Shown: positions 23,866 to 33,809 of the stretch, piece by piece
Numbering within the stretch: the first letter of the stretch is position 1
How the letters are laid out: every line of letters begins with the position of its first letter
Assembly (NCBI RefSeq): GCF_002778285.1
Contig: NZ_NESM01000003.1
Location: forward strand, 248,001 to 312,000
From: Limnohabitans sp. 15K
GTDB taxonomy: Bacteria; Pseudomonadota; Gammaproteobacteria; Burkholderiales; Burkholderiaceae_C
Direction of reading: 5' to 3'
Length of the DNA stretch: 64,000 nucleotides
Position numbers and translations under genes: made by a program
Notes under the pieces: model-generated
Databases searched by the model: none
Seen by the model: only the letters and a program-made list of their open reading frames with translations
What the model was told of the DNA's origin: nothing

Positions 23866-24705
23866 TTAAATGGGTTTCATACCGCCGGTACAGCGATCGC
23901 CGCCTGCCAAGTCTTGGTGAGACGCGATTTTCTCAAACCCGGCTTGGCGCAGCAAGGCCTGCACGGCTTGCGCTTGGTCCCAGCCATGCTCTAGCAAAAG
24001 CCAGCCACCCGGTATGAGGCGGCTGGGGGCTTGGGCGATGATTTGGCGGATGTCCTGAAGGCCATCGGCTCCGCTGGTGAGTGCCTGCAGGGGTTCGTGG
24101 GTCAGGGCGGCCAGGTGGGGGTCACCATCGGCCACATAGGGCGGGTTCGAGACGATCAGATCAAACGGGCCAGTTACGGCGTCCATCCAGTGGCTGTGAA
24201 TGAAATGCACAGGCAAATTCAGGCGCTGTGCATTGGCGCTGGCCACGGCCAATGCGTCGGCACTGGTGTCCACCGCCGTCACCTGCGCAGCAGGGCGCTG
24301 TTGCTGCAGGGCCAGGGCCACGGCCCCGCTGCCCGTGCCCAGGTCCAACACGCGATGGGTTTTTTGAGGCGCTGTGGGCAGAAGTTCAAGCGCCCATTCG
24401 ACCAAAATTTCGGTGTCGGGGCGCGGGTCCAGCACGCGGGCGTCCACGTTCAGCGTGAGGCCAAAAAAGTCTTTTTGCCCCGTGATATAGGCCACGGGTT
24501 CGCCCTTCAGGCGGCGCTGCAGGGCTTGGTCGCAACGGTGTTGTTGCACATCGGTCAAGACATCGGTGTCGTGTGCCAACAACCAAGCGCGGTCGTGAAG
24601 GTCGCGCCCCAGCGCGTGCAGGTGCAGCAGCTGGGCATCGATGCGGGCCAAGCCGAGCGTTTGGGCGCGCTGCTGACTTTGGGCAATGGTCGGTGGCGAA
24701 CTCAT
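23866..24705 (-). CDS. prmC: Release-factor glutamine methyltransferase PrmC
   Basis: A 279-residue SAM-dependent methyltransferase with SAM motif [15 protein letters not shown] and catalytic NPPY ([13 protein letters not shown]). It methylates the glutamine of the GGQ motif of release factors, including the RF1 encoded directly upstream. Its start (ATG 24703-24705) overlaps the prfA stop as ATGA, so the enzyme and its substrate are translationally coupled. Confidence 0.95.
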   Translation of the reverse strand: MSSPPTIAQSQQRAQTLGLARIDAQLLHLHALGRDLHDRAWLLAHDTDVLTDVQQHRCDQALQRRLKGEPVAYITGQKDFFGLTLNVDARVLDPRPDTEILVEWALELLPTAPQKTHRVLDLGTGSGAVALALQQQRPAAQVTAVDTSADALAVASANAQRLNLPVHFIHSHWMDAVTGPFDLIVSNPPYVADGDPHLAALTHEPLQALTSGADGLQDIRQIIAQAPSRLIPGGWLLLEHGWDQAQAVQALLRQAGFEKIASHQDLAGGDRCTGGMKPI

Positions 24706-25790
24706 GCGGTGCCGCCGATTTCAAGTGCCGCCAGTTGTTCGGCCGCTTCATAGGCTTGCAGGGCGTTGACCACATCTTGCAAATCGCCTTCCATGATGCT
24801 GAGCAGCTTGTACAGCGTCAGGTTGATGCGGTGGTCTGTCAGGCGGCCTTGCGGGAAGTTGTAGGTGCGGATGCGGTCCGAACGGTCACCGCTGCCGATC
24901 AGGCTTTTGCGTTCGGCGGCGTCTTTGGCGGCACGTTCGGACCGGTCTTTTTCTTGGATGCGGGCTGTGAGTACTTTCAGGGCTTGTGCTTTGTTGCTGT
25001 GCTGGCTGCGGCCGTCTTGGCATTCGGCCACGATGCCGGTGGGCAAGTGGGTGATGCGCACCGCCGAGTCGGTTTTGTTGATGTGCTGCCCGCCCGCACC
25101 GCTGGCGCGGTAAGTGTCGATGCGCAAATCCGACGGGTTGATCTTGATGGCTTCGGCTTCGTCCGGCTCGGCCAACACGGCCACGGTGCAGGCGCTGGTG
25201 TGGATGCGGCCTTGTGTTTCGGTGGCGGGCACGCGCTGGACCCGGTGGCCACCCGATTCAAACTTGAGTGCGCCATAGACTTGCTCGCCTTCAAAGCGAA
25301 CCACCACTTCTTTGTACCCACCCAATTCGCTGACCGACTCCGAGACGATGTCGGTTTTCCAGCCTTGGCGTTCGGCGAAACGCGAATACATGCGCAGCAA
25401 GTCGGCTGCAAACAGGGCCGATTCGTCGCCCCCGGTGCCGGCTCGGATCTCGATAAAAGCAGGGCGGGCATCGTCGGGGTCCTTGGGCAGCAGCATGCGC
25501 TGCAAGTCGGCCTCCAGGGTTTGCAGCTCGGCGCTGGCACTGGCGATTTCTTCTTCGGCCATGTCGCGCAGGTCTGGCTCGCTCAGCATGGCTTGTGCAG
25601 CGGCCAAGTCGGCGTTGCGTTGCTGAAAACGGGCAAAGCGCGAAGCCACTGCGGTGACCTCGGCGTGTTCGCGTGAGAGCTTCAGAAACTGGGTCATGTC
25701 GCCCATGATGTCTTCGCGCGAGAGCAAAAAGTCCAGCTCGGTCAGCCGAAGCGCGTAGCGTTCGAGTTGTTGAATCAGAAAGGGTTTCAT
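24702..25790 (-). CDS. prfA: Peptide chain release factor 1
   Basis: A 362-residue class I release factor. It has the stop-codon recognition tripeptide PAT ([12 protein letters not shown]), specific for RF1 (UAA/UAG), and the peptidyl-hydrolysis GGQ ([15 protein letters not shown]). ATG 25788-25790 (MKPFLIQQL) is chosen; an in-frame extension upstream overlaps the hemA-prfA gap and has no family support. It lies 100 bases after hemA. Confidence 0.95.
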   Translation of the reverse strand: MKPFLIQQLERYALRLTELDFLLSREDIMGDMTQFLKLSREHAEVTAVASRFARFQQRNADLAAAQAMLSEPDLRDMAEEEIASASAELQTLEADLQRMLLPKDPDDARPAFIEIRAGTGGDESALFAADLLRMYSRFAERQGWKTDIVSESVSELGGYKEVVVRFEGEQVYGALKFESGGHRVQRVPATETQGRIHTSACTVAVLAEPDEAEAIKINPSDLRIDTYRASGAGGQHINKTDSAVRITHLPTGIVAECQDGRSQHSNKAQALKVLTARIQEKDRSERAAKDAAERKSLIGSGDRSDRIRTYNFPQGRLTDHRINLTLYKLLSIMEGDLQDVVNALQAYEAAEQLAALEIGGTA

Positions 25791-25890
25791 GGCTCGGTAT
25801 GGGGGTGGGCGGTGCTTGAGCGCCGGGTGGCCGCTCTTGCAGAGCGCCAAGACTTTGCCAGAGCGTAAGCCCCGGTCTGTCATTCAGTCG

Positions 25891-27162
25891 CTAACGCTCT
25901 TGCCGCAAAAACAGGCGCTGCACCGATTGCATGGTTTGCTCGCGGTGGGCCGGATCGGCGCTGCGCAATTCGGCCAGAGCCCCGTGCAGCAACTTCTGCG
26001 TCAAACCTTTGGCCAGGGCTTCCAGCACGGCATCTGCGTCATCGCCTTTGGCCAGCATTTTGCGGGCACGGGCCAGTTCGGCTTCGCGCCAACTGTCGGC
26101 CTGTTGGTGCAGTTGCTGGATCAGAGGCACCGAATCGCGTTGGCCCAGCCAATGGCTGAAACTCTGCACGCCTGCATCGATGATGACCTCGGCATCGGCC
26201 ACCGCCGCTTGCCGCTGGGCTTGGCCTGCTTGCACCACGCTGGCCAAGTCGTCCACGGTGTAGAGGTAAACGTCTTCGAGTGCTTTGACTTCGGGCTCGA
26301 TGTCGCGCGGCACCGCCAAGTCGACCATGAACATGGGACGGTGCTTGCGCTTTTTAAGGGCCCGCTCTACCGCGCCCAAGCCGATCAGGGGCAGTGTGCT
26401 GGCGGTGCAGCTGATCACGGCGTCAAACTCGTGCAAGCGTTCAGGCAGGTCGGCCAGGCGCATGACTTCTGCCCCAAAACGGCTCGCGAGTTTTTCGCCG
26501 CGCTCCAGACTGCGGTTGGCAATCGCCATGCCTTTGGGCTGTTTGGCGGCAAAGTGGGTCACCACCAACTCGATCATCTCGCCAGCGCCGACAAACAGCA
26601 CCTTGATGCCTTTGAGGTCTTCAAACAATTGGCTGGCCAGGCGCACAGATGCGGCGGCCATGCTGATGGAGTGTGCGCCAATCTCGGTGGAGGTCCGGAC
26701 CTCTTTGGCCACCGCAAAACTGCGCTGAAACAATTGGTTGAGCGTGCTACCCAATGCGCCCGCTTGCTCGGCGGCGCGAACCGCGTCTTTGAGTTGGCCC
26801 AAAATTTGGGCTTCGCCCAGCACCATCGAGTCGAGTCCGCTGGCCACCCGAAACGCGTGCCGCGCAGCCTCGGTGCCTTCTAGCAAATAAGTGTGGGATT
26901 GGAGCTCCTGGGGCGAAACACCGCCCGCCTGGGCCAACCAGCGCAAGGTGCCGTCGGCGGCGGATTGGTCAGCGGCGCAATAGATCTCTGTGCGGTTGCA
27001 GGTGGACAAAATCGCCGCTTCGGGCGTTTGTGCATTGCCAAGGGCCAGATCGTTGCGCAAACCGTGCAATGTGGGGGCCAGTTGGTCCAAGGCGAAGGCA
27101 AACCGGCCGCGCAGATCCAGCGGCGCAGTGGTGTGATTCAAGCCCAGGGTCCAAACTGCCAT
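25891..27162 (-). CDS. hemA: Glutamyl-tRNA reductase
   Basis: A 423-residue enzyme that reduces glutamyl-tRNA(Glu) to glutamate-1-semialdehyde, the first step of C5 haem synthesis. The N-terminal catalytic domain has [13 protein letters not shown] and the nucleophile C55 in STCNRTEIY. The Rossmann domain has [12 protein letters not shown], and the C-terminal dimerisation domain is complete. It heads the operon; its promoter must lie in the 37 bases before the divergent gene at 27200 or within it. Confidence 0.95.
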   Translation of the reverse strand: MAVWTLGLNHTTAPLDLRGRFAFALDQLAPTLHGLRNDLALGNAQTPEAAILSTCNRTEIYCAADQSAADGTLRWLAQAGGVSPQELQSHTYLLEGTEAARHAFRVASGLDSMVLGEAQILGQLKDAVRAAEQAGALGSTLNQLFQRSFAVAKEVRTSTEIGAHSISMAAASVRLASQLFEDLKGIKVLFVGAGEMIELVVTHFAAKQPKGMAIANRSLERGEKLASRFGAEVMRLADLPERLHEFDAVISCTASTLPLIGLGAVERALKKRKHRPMFMVDLAVPRDIEPEVKALEDVYLYTVDDLASVVQAGQAQRQAAVADAEVIIDAGVQSFSHWLGQRDSVPLIQQLHQQADSWREAELARARKMLAKGDDADAVLEALAKGLTQKLLHGALAELRSADPAHREQTMQSVQRLFLRQER

Positions 27163-27199
27163 CTGCTCATTATAGAAAGCCTCTTTTCTCAGCCCGCCA

Positions 27200-27553
27200 A
27201 TGAGCTCAGGAGAGGCCTTTCAGGGCACAATTCACAGGCTATTTCAAGCGCTTACCACGTCACTCTATTTGTTCATGACCGCCTGGCTCCTGATTCTGCA
27301 CTTGTTCAATTTTGTTCTGCCGGCGCTGGCCATGGCCGCACTCATGCCGTGGGCCGGGTATTGGGTGTTGCGTTCGAGCAGGGCGGTGCCTGTACGCAGG
27401 CGCATGGCGGTGCATGCCCTCTGCGGTGTGGCCGTGCTGGTGGCTGGGCTGTTGTTCCAGGGCCAAGATGGTCAAATGGCCACTTATGCTGCATTGGTTC
27501 TGTTGGCGGCCACTGCCGAATGGGCCATGCACCGCGGCTGGAAACAAACCTGA
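27200..27553 (+). CDS. Small membrane protein, unknown
   Basis: A 117-residue protein with about three hydrophobic segments ([54 protein letters not shown]). No family is recognised. The start is uncertain: ATG 27200 gives the full frame, but ATG 27275, directly before the first helix, is possible. It is divergent from hemA and lies 40 bases before a Bug receptor gene. Confidence 0.6.
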   Translation: MSSGEAFQGTIHRLFQALTTSLYLFMTAWLLILHLFNFVLPALAMAALMPWAGYWVLRSSRAVPVRRRMAVHALCGVAVLVAGLLFQGQDGQMATYAALVLLAATAEWAMHRGWKQT

Positions 27554-27593
27554 ACTGGCTGGCCCCTTGGCGGTCGCAAACACAAGATAAACC

Positions 27594-28580
27594 ATGATTT
27601 CAAGAACTCATCGCCGGCGCTTTATTCTCCAATGGGTTGTGGGTCTTGCGAACGCCTTGGTCGTGACGGGGAGTGCTTGGGCCTTTCCCACCAAGCCCAT
27701 CCGCGTGGTGATGGGCTTTCCGGCCGGAGGCCCACTTGACCAACACGCCCGGCTGCTGACCGACCGCCTGCAAGCCCAACTGGGCCAGCCCATCCTCGTG
27801 GACTACAAAGCGGGCGCGGGCGGCACCGTGGGTGCGCAGGAAGTCATGCGAGCTGCGCCAGACGGCCACACCCTGATGCTGGCCAACACGGGGGTCATGG
27901 TCATCAACCCTGCGCTGTACACCAAGTTGTCTTACAACACACTCAAGGATTTTGTGCCCGTGGCACGCACCGTCATGCAGCCGCTGGCGCTGCTGGTCAA
28001 CCCCAATGTGCCGGTACAGAGCTTGACCGAATTTGTGGCCTATGCCAAAGCCCGCCCCGGTCAGATCAATTACGGTTCAGCAGGCAACGGCGGCAGCAGC
28101 CACCTGGTTCCTGAAATGTTCAAGGCCGCCACAGGCCTGTTCATGGTGCACATCCCTTACCGTGGCAGCGCACCCGCTTTTACCGATTTGATGGCCGGTC
28201 AGGTGCAGTTCATGGCCGAGAGCATTCCGCAGGCTGCGCAGTACCACAAGCAAGGCAAAGTTCGTGCTTTGGCCGTGACCAGTCGCGAGCGCAATCCGGC
28301 CTTGCCCGATATCCCCACAGTGATGGAAACCGGCATCAAGAACTTTGAGGTGGTGGGCTTTTACGGCTTTTTGGCCCCGGCAGGCACGCCCAAAGAGGTG
28401 GTGAACAAACTCAGTGACGCTTTCAAGGCGGTGATGAACCAGCCCGACATCAAGAGCCGCATGGTCGCGCAAGGTGCTGATCCGGCTTTCTTGGGCTCGG
28501 ACGACTTTGCCAAATTCCTCGCGGCCGAAATGCCCCGCTGGGCGGAAGTGGTTCAGAAGTCGGGCGCCAAGCTCGACTGA
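27594..28580 (+). CDS. Bug/TctC-family periplasmic solute receptor
   Basis: A 328-residue extracytoplasmic receptor of the tripartite tricarboxylate transporter (Bug) family. It has a Tat/Sec-like signal (HRRRFILQWVVGLANALVV) and typical family strings (FPTKPIRVVMGFPAGGPLD, YKAGAGGTVGAQ, YGSAGNGGSSHL, PYRGSAPAFTDLMAGQVQ). Ligands are usually carboxylates, but cannot be read here. No TctA/TctB membrane genes are near, which is common for the many orphan Bug proteins of Burkholderiales. Confidence 0.9.
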   Translation: MISRTHRRRFILQWVVGLANALVVTGSAWAFPTKPIRVVMGFPAGGPLDQHARLLTDRLQAQLGQPILVDYKAGAGGTVGAQEVMRAAPDGHTLMLANTGVMVINPALYTKLSYNTLKDFVPVARTVMQPLALLVNPNVPVQSLTEFVAYAKARPGQINYGSAGNGGSSHLVPEMFKAATGLFMVHIPYRGSAPAFTDLMAGQVQFMAESIPQAAQYHKQGKVRALAVTSRERNPALPDIPTVMETGIKNFEVVGFYGFLAPAGTPKEVVNKLSDAFKAVMNQPDIKSRMVAQGADPAFLGSDDFAKFLAAEMPRWAEVVQKSGAKLD

Positions 28581-28590
28581 AGAGGTCCGC

Positions 28591-29325
28591 TCAGGCAGGG
28601 CTGAACAGGTCCACACGATCCGTAATGATGCCGTCGGTGCCCAGCGCCAAAAGGTGTTGGGCGGCCCATTCGTCGTTGACGGTGTAACTCAGGCACTTGA
28701 GGCCTGCACCTTGGACCTGGGCCACGGTGTTGGCGTCCCACAGCGCGTAGTTGGCGACCACGGCGCAGCACTCCAGTGCCAGAGCTTTCTCAAACCAGCC
28801 ATCCCACAGCGTGTCGACCAACAGGCCGCGAGGCAACTCGGGTGCCGCTGCTTGTGCGGCCGCCAATGCGTCGGGTTTGAAGGAGGTCAGCAGTGGCGGC
28901 ACTTCAGCGCCTTGCCACAGTTGAGCAGCCAAACGTGCAACCGCCTCTCCAGTGGCCGCTTCGGTGCCCGGCGTGGGTTTGATTTCGATGTTGAGCAGGT
29001 AATGGTTGGCCTGGCAAAACCGGGCCAGGGCTTCGAGCGTGGGCAGGGGTTCGCCCGCATGGGTGCGCGAATGCCAGCTGCCTGCATCCAATTGCGACAG
29101 GGCATGCCAGGTTTGGTCGCCGCCGATGCCCTTGCCATTGGTGGTGCGCTCCAGCGTGGCGTCGTGCATCAAAAACACCACACCGTCGGCGCTGAGCTTG
29201 GCGTCGCACTCGAACATGCGGTAGCCGTGCGCGGCCCCCAGCCGAAAGGCGGCCAGGGTGTTTTCGGGGGCAAGCTTGCCTGCGCCTCGGTGAGCGATCC
29301 AGCGCGGGTAGGGCCAGTGTTGCAT
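28591..29325 (-). CDS. ugpQ: Glycerophosphodiester phosphodiesterase
   Basis: A 244-residue cytoplasmic GDPD-family TIM barrel. The catalytic pair is seen in IAHRGAGKLAPENT and FLMHDATLERTTNGKG, with metal ligands in FECDAKLSADG and NIEIKPTPG. It hydrolyses glycerophosphodiesters to sn-glycerol-3-phosphate plus alcohol. It is the last gene of the ugpBAEC operon, 10 bases after ugpC, as expected for UgpQ. ATG 29323-29325 is chosen over an upstream in-frame ATG inside ugpC. Confidence 0.93.
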   Translation of the reverse strand: MQHWPYPRWIAHRGAGKLAPENTLAAFRLGAAHGYRMFECDAKLSADGVVFLMHDATLERTTNGKGIGGDQTWHALSQLDAGSWHSRTHAGEPLPTLEALARFCQANHYLLNIEIKPTPGTEAATGEAVARLAAQLWQGAEVPPLLTSFKPDALAAAQAAAPELPRGLLVDTLWDGWFEKALALECCAVVANYALWDANTVAQVQGAGLKCLSYTVNDEWAAQHLLALGTDGIITDRVDLFSPA

Positions 29326-29335
29326 GGTGCTCAGT

Positions 29336-30355
29336 TTAGGCGATGCGTTTTTGGGTGGCGGCGTCAAACCAGTGCACCCGGTCGGCGCGTGGCGTGGCGT
29401 GGAAGGTGCTGCCTGGCTGCGGTGCTGGAAAAGACTCGTCCAACCGCAGGGTCAGCGTTTCTTGGCCTAGACGGGCGTGCACCAGGCGCTCAGCGCCCAG
29501 CAGTTCCACCGTGTCCACTGTCAGCGTCCAGCCACCGTTTTGGGCGGTGGGCGTGATGTCCAAGTGCTCTGGTCGGATCCCCAGAATTTGCCCTGCAGGC
29601 GTACCCGGCGCTTTCTTGAGCAGGTTCATGGGCGGCGAGCCGATGAAGCTGGCCACAAAGGTGCTGGCCGGGCGGTTGTAGACCTCTTCGGGCGTGCCGA
29701 ACTGCTCCATGTGGCCGCCGTTCATCACGATCATGCGCTGGGCCAGCGTCATGGCTTCGACTTGGTCGTGCGTCACAAACAGGCTGGTGATGCCCAACTC
29801 GCGGTGCAATTTTTGAATCTCCAATCGGGTCTGGGCGCGCAGCTTGGCGTCGAGGTTAGACAGCGGTTCGTCAAACAAAAACACTTGCGGCTGGCGCACG
29901 ATGGCGCGGCCCATGGCCACGCGCTGGCGCTGGCCACCGGACAGCTCGCGGGGTTTGCGCTGCAGCAGGTGCGAGAGTTCCAAAATGCCTGCTGCTTTGT
30001 CCACCCGAGCCTTGATTTCTTCCATCGGGCGCTTGGCGATCTTCAGGCCATAGGCCATGTTGTCGAACACGCTCATGTGCGGATAAAGCGCGTAGTTCTG
30101 AAACACCATCGCGATGTCGCGTTCGGCCGGTTCTAGGTCGTTCACCACGCGCTCACCAATCGAGATGGTGCCGCCCGAGATGTCTTCGAGGCCTGCCACC
30201 ATGCGCAGCAAAGTGGACTTGCCGCAGCCCGAGGGCCCGACGATGACCACGAATTCGCCGTCAGCGATGCTGGCGTTCAGGTCGTGGATGACGGTGTTGG
30301 CCTTGGCGCCAGCGCCATAGGTTTTGAGGATGTGGGAGAGGGTGATGGATGCCAT
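29336..30355 (-). CDS. ugpC: sn-Glycerol-3-phosphate ABC transporter ATPase UgpC
   Basis: A 339-residue ABC ATPase of the MalK/UgpC type. Walker [10 protein letters not shown], signature [14 protein letters not shown], Walker [13 protein letters not shown] and His switch VTHDQ are present, and the C-terminal 110 residues form the TOBE/regulatory domain (GIRPEHLDI). Start ATG 30353-30355 overlaps the ugpE stop by one base. It energises the UgpAE permease. Confidence 0.93.
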   Translation of the reverse strand: MASITLSHILKTYGAGAKANTVIHDLNASIADGEFVVIVGPSGCGKSTLLRMVAGLEDISGGTISIGERVVNDLEPAERDIAMVFQNYALYPHMSVFDNMAYGLKIAKRPMEEIKARVDKAAGILELSHLLQRKPRELSGGQRQRVAMGRAIVRQPQVFLFDEPLSNLDAKLRAQTRLEIQKLHRELGITSLFVTHDQVEAMTLAQRMIVMNGGHMEQFGTPEEVYNRPASTFVASFIGSPPMNLLKKAPGTPAGQILGIRPEHLDITPTAQNGGWTLTVDTVELLGAERLVHARLGQETLTLRLDESFPAPQPGSTFHATPRADRVHWFDAATQKRIA

Positions 30356-31209
30356 TATTTTTCCGTATCGACCAGGCCCTTGACGAACCATTTTTGCATC
30401 AGGACCACGACCAGCGCTGGGGGCAGCATGGCCAAAATGGCTGCAGCCATGACCACGTTCCATTCGGTCCAGGATTCCCCCGAAATCAAGCGTTTGATGC
30501 CCAGCACCACCGGGTACATGTCTTCGTTGGTGGTCACCAAAAGCGGCCACAGGTATTGGTTCCAGCCATAGATGAACTGGATCACAAACAGCGCCGCGAT
30601 GTTGGTGGCCGACAAGGGCAGCAGCACGTCTTTGAAAAAGCGCATCGGCCCGGCCCCGTCCATGCGGGCGGCCTCGACCAGTTCGTCGGGAATGGTCAAG
30701 AAAAACTGCCGGAACAAAAAGGTGGCCGTGGCCGAGGCGATCAGCGGCACCGTCAGACCCGCAAAACTGTTGAGCAAGCCCAAGCCTGCCACCACTTCGT
30801 AGGTGGGGCTGATGCGCACTTCGACCGGCAGCATCAGGGTGACAAAAATCATCCAAAACACCAGGTTACGCAGCGGAAATCGGAAATACACGATGGCAAA
30901 GGCCGACAGCAGCGAAATCGCAATCTTGCCAATGGCAATGCCTAGGGCGCTGATCAGGCTGATTTTCATCATGGGCCACATGGCGGGCAGTGGGCTGCCT
31001 TGTGAATTGGGGCCCCCAAACAGCGTCAGGCGGTAGGTTTCCCAAAAGTGGCCGCCCGGCAGCAGGGACATGGGCACGCTTTGGTTGATTTGTTGGGCGG
31101 TTTGGGTGGAACCGATGACCGTCAGGTAAAGCGGAAAGGCCACGATGGCCACGCCAATCAGCAAGATGACATGCCGCAAGATTTGCAGGCCGGGGCGGCG
31201 TTCGATCAT
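30355..31209 (-). CDS. ugpE: sn-Glycerol-3-phosphate ABC transporter permease UgpE
   Basis: A 284-residue six-helix permease of the MalG/UgpE type with the EAA loop [23 protein letters not shown] near residues 195-217. It forms the channel with UgpA. ATG 31207-31209 (MIERRPG) is chosen; upstream in-frame codons overlap ugpA. The order ugpB-A-E-C-Q supports the assignment. Confidence 0.92.
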   Translation of the reverse strand: MIERRPGLQILRHVILLIGVAIVAFPLYLTVIGSTQTAQQINQSVPMSLLPGGHFWETYRLTLFGGPNSQGSPLPAMWPMMKISLISALGIAIGKIAISLLSAFAIVYFRFPLRNLVFWMIFVTLMLPVEVRISPTYEVVAGLGLLNSFAGLTVPLIASATATFLFRQFFLTIPDELVEAARMDGAGPMRFFKDVLLPLSATNIAALFVIQFIYGWNQYLWPLLVTTNEDMYPVVLGIKRLISGESWTEWNVVMAAAILAMLPPALVVVLMQKWFVKGLVDTEK

Positions 31210-31243
31210 GGCTGGCCTCCGAAGTGAATGGATGGGCGCAACA

Positions 31244-32125
31244 TCAGTACTGCACTTTCTTTTCAACAAACTTGAACTGCAAAACCGTGAGCGAGACCAC
31301 GATCACCATCAGCACTACCGATTGCGCGGCCGAGCTGCCCATGTCCAGTGCCTTGAAACCGTCGTAATAGACCTTGTAGACCAAGATGGCTGTGTCCTTG
31401 CCCGGGCCACCGTGGGTGGTGGCGTCCACGATGGCAAAGGTGTCAAAGAAGGCATAAACGATGTTGATCACCAGCAGGAAGAAGGTGGTGGGCGAGAGCA
31501 GGGGGAACACGATGGTCCAAAACCGCCGCCAGGGGCTGGCCCCGTCGATGGCGGCCGCCTCGATCAGCGATTTGGGGATGGACTGCAAGCCCGCCAGAAA
31601 GAACAGGAAGTTGTAGGAAATTTGCTTCCAGACTGCCGCCATCACGATCAGCGCCATGGCGTGGTTGGGGTTGAGCAAGTGGTTCCACTCGATGCCCACG
31701 GCCCTGAGCGCATAACCCACCACGCCCATGGGCGAGGCAAACATGAACAGCCAAAGCACGCCCGCTACCACGGGGGCCACTGCGTAGGGCCAGATCAGCA
31801 AGGTTTTGTAGAGGCCCGCGCCGCGGCCGACACGGTCTGCCATCACGGCCAAGAGCAGCGACACCGACAAACCGGTCACCGCCACCAACAGCGAAAAAAC
31901 GGCGGTGGTCTTGAAAGAGTCCAGGTAGCCGCTGTCGTTCCAAAGGCGTGCAAAGTTCTCCAGGCCCACAAATTCACGGGAAGCGCCAAAAGCGTCTTCT
32001 TGCAGCACGCTTTGGTACAGCGCTTGCCCGGCAGGCCAGAAAAAGAACACCAGCACGATGCTCAGCTGCGGCGCGATCAGCAGCCAGGGCAGCCAGCGGG
32101 ATTTGAAACGGACGCGTTTTTCCAT
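31244..32125 (-). CDS. ugpA: sn-Glycerol-3-phosphate ABC transporter permease UgpA
   Basis: A 293-residue six-helix permease of the MalF/UgpA type with EAA loop [25 protein letters not shown]. It pairs with UgpE. ATG 32123-32125 lies 107 bases after ugpB; that gap contains two stable hairpins that may reduce read-through from the binding-protein gene into this one. Confidence 0.92.
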   Translation of the reverse strand: MEKRVRFKSRWLPWLLIAPQLSIVLVFFFWPAGQALYQSVLQEDAFGASREFVGLENFARLWNDSGYLDSFKTTAVFSLLVAVTGLSVSLLLAVMADRVGRGAGLYKTLLIWPYAVAPVVAGVLWLFMFASPMGVVGYALRAVGIEWNHLLNPNHAMALIVMAAVWKQISYNFLFFLAGLQSIPKSLIEAAAIDGASPWRRFWTIVFPLLSPTTFFLLVINIVYAFFDTFAIVDATTHGGPGKDTAILVYKVYYDGFKALDMGSSAAQSVVLMVIVVSLTVLQFKFVEKKVQY

Positions 32126-32171
32126 AAATTCTTTGAAGGATTCAAGCTTGAAGTTTCAGCCCAAAATGCGC

Positions 32172-32227
32172 AAAAGCAGAGGCATGGCCTCTGCTTTTTC
32201 AGTGAAAACCACCCCGAAGGGTGGTTT
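32172..32227 (-). terminator. Tandem intercistronic hairpins between ugpB and ugpA
   Basis: First met by minus-strand transcription is AAACCACCC/GGGTGGTTT (32206-32214/32219-32227) with loop TTCG on that strand, then GCAGAGGC/GCCTCTGC (32176-32183/32187-32194) flanked by A- and T-runs. They may stabilise the ugpB message and partly terminate, giving more binding protein than permease. Confidence 0.65.
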
Positions 32228-32232
32228 GAGCA

Positions 32233-33537
32233 TCACTTGTTGGCTTTTTCGAAGCGTTCGAGCTGCTCGTTGCCGCGTTTGATGGCCATGTCCAAGGCTT
32301 CTTTGGTGCCTTTTTTGCCGCTCCACACGCCTTCGAGTTCCTCGTCAATGATGGTGCGAATCTGCACAAAGTTGCCCAGACGCACGCCGCGTGACTTGTC
32401 GGTGGTCTTGCGGATCATCTGTGTGACCGACACGTCGGTGCCAGGGTTCTTTTTGTAGAAACCGGCTTTTTCGGTCAACTCAAAGGAGGCTTTGGTGACC
32501 GGCAGGTAGCCGGTGCGCTGGTGGCTGGCGGCAGCCACGTCGGCCTTGGACAGGTGGGCAAAGAACTCTGCCACGCCTTTGTACTCGGGGGCTTTCTTGC
32601 CGCTCATCACCCACAGACTCGCGCCGCCGATCACGGTGTTTTGGGGGGCACCGTTCACATCGGGGTAGTAGGGCAGGGCACCGATGCCATAGCCAAATTT
32701 GCCATTGCGCACCACGCTGCCATACAGCGCCGAGGAGCCGGTTGCCATGGCGCATTCGCCTGAGACAAAGGTGGCATCAGCCGCATTACCACGGCCTTTG
32801 TACACAAACAGGCCTTGCTTGGCCATGTTGGCCAGGTTGTCAATGTGGCGCACATGCAGCGGGGTGTTGAAGCTCAGACGTGCGTCCATGCCGCGCATGC
32901 CGTTGCCCTTGGTGGCGAACTCGGTGTTGTGCCAAGCCGAGAAGCTTTCCAGCTGTGTCCAGCTGATCCAGCTGGTGGTGAAGGGGCACTTGTGGCCGCT
33001 GGCTTTGAGTTTGGCAGCCGCCAGAGCCACTTCAGGCCAAGTGGTGGGCGGGGTGTTGGGGTCCAGGCCTGCGGCCTTGAAAGCGTCTTTGTTGTAGTGG
33101 AAGACGGGGGTGGAGCTGTTGAAGGGGAAGCTCAACATCTGACCGTTGGGGGCGGTGTAATAACCGGCCACGGCGGGCACATAGGCGTTTTGGTCGAACT
33201 TGAGGCCCGCATCGGTCATGACCTTGCCCACGGGCACGATGGCGCCCTTGCTGGCCATCATGGTGGCGGTGCCCACTTCGAACACCTGCAAGATGTGCGG
33301 GGCGTTGCCAGCCCGGTAGGCCGCGATTGCGGCCGTCATGGACTCGTCGTAGTTGCCCTTGAAGGTGGGCACGATTTTGTAATCTTTTTGGCTGGCGTTG
33401 AAGTCTTTGGCCAAGTCGTTGACCCATTCGCCCAGTGCGCCGCCCATGGAGTGCCACCATTGGATCTCGGTTTGAGCTTGCGCGGAAAGACTGGCCAAGC
33501 CCAAGGCCAAGGCGGAAAGAGTCAATTTGATTTTCAT
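32233..33537 (-). CDS. ugpB: sn-Glycerol-3-phosphate binding protein UgpB
   Basis: A 434-residue periplasmic binding protein with signal peptide (LALGLASLSAQAQ) and the UgpB-like mature start TEIQWWHSMGGALGEWVNDLAKDFN. SSTPVFHYNKDAFKAAGLDP and GGASLWVMSGKK are typical of the family. It binds sn-glycerol-3-phosphate or glycerophosphocholine and feeds UgpAEC. It is the first gene of the operon; ATG follows AGGAG. A 7-base-arm palindrome lies about 30 bases upstream. Confidence 0.93.
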   Translation of the reverse strand: MKIKLTLSALALGLASLSAQAQTEIQWWHSMGGALGEWVNDLAKDFNASQKDYKIVPTFKGNYDESMTAAIAAYRAGNAPHILQVFEVGTATMMASKGAIVPVGKVMTDAGLKFDQNAYVPAVAGYYTAPNGQMLSFPFNSSTPVFHYNKDAFKAAGLDPNTPPTTWPEVALAAAKLKASGHKCPFTTSWISWTQLESFSAWHNTEFATKGNGMRGMDARLSFNTPLHVRHIDNLANMAKQGLFVYKGRGNAADATFVSGECAMATGSSALYGSVVRNGKFGYGIGALPYYPDVNGAPQNTVIGGASLWVMSGKKAPEYKGVAEFFAHLSKADVAAASHQRTGYLPVTKASFELTEKAGFYKKNPGTDVSVTQMIRKTTDKSRGVRLGNFVQIRTIIDEELEGVWSGKKGTKEALDMAIKRGNEQLERFEKANK

Positions 33538-33563
33538 GGTTACTCCTGAATAAAAATGTCATT

Positions 33564-33582
33564 TTGCTTAAATAGTAAGCAA
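33564..33582. promoter_or_regulatory. Palindrome upstream of ugpB
   Basis: TTGCTTA (33564-33570) and TAAGCAA (33576-33582) are perfect inverted arms with a 5-base spacer, 27 bases before the ugpB start, where a repressor could sit. No other element can be named in the 33538-33809 gap. No regulator gene is adjacent. Confidence 0.45.
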
Positions 33583-33809
33583 TTTCAAAAATGAGTTTGG
33601 CAATGCTTCATGTCTAAGGCATTAAAAATCTATGTCGGTTTGATGACAACCCGGGGTTTCCATGACACCCAGAGCCTTGCGCGACAGGAGCCCCTGCCCT
33701 TGGCGCGTGTTTGATGCACTGCGGTAACATCCAAGCTCAGCCGGTTTGACGCCTCTGTCTGGGTCTGGCTGACCGCGTTTTCATCAACGCATTGACCGCG
33801 CTTATCCCT

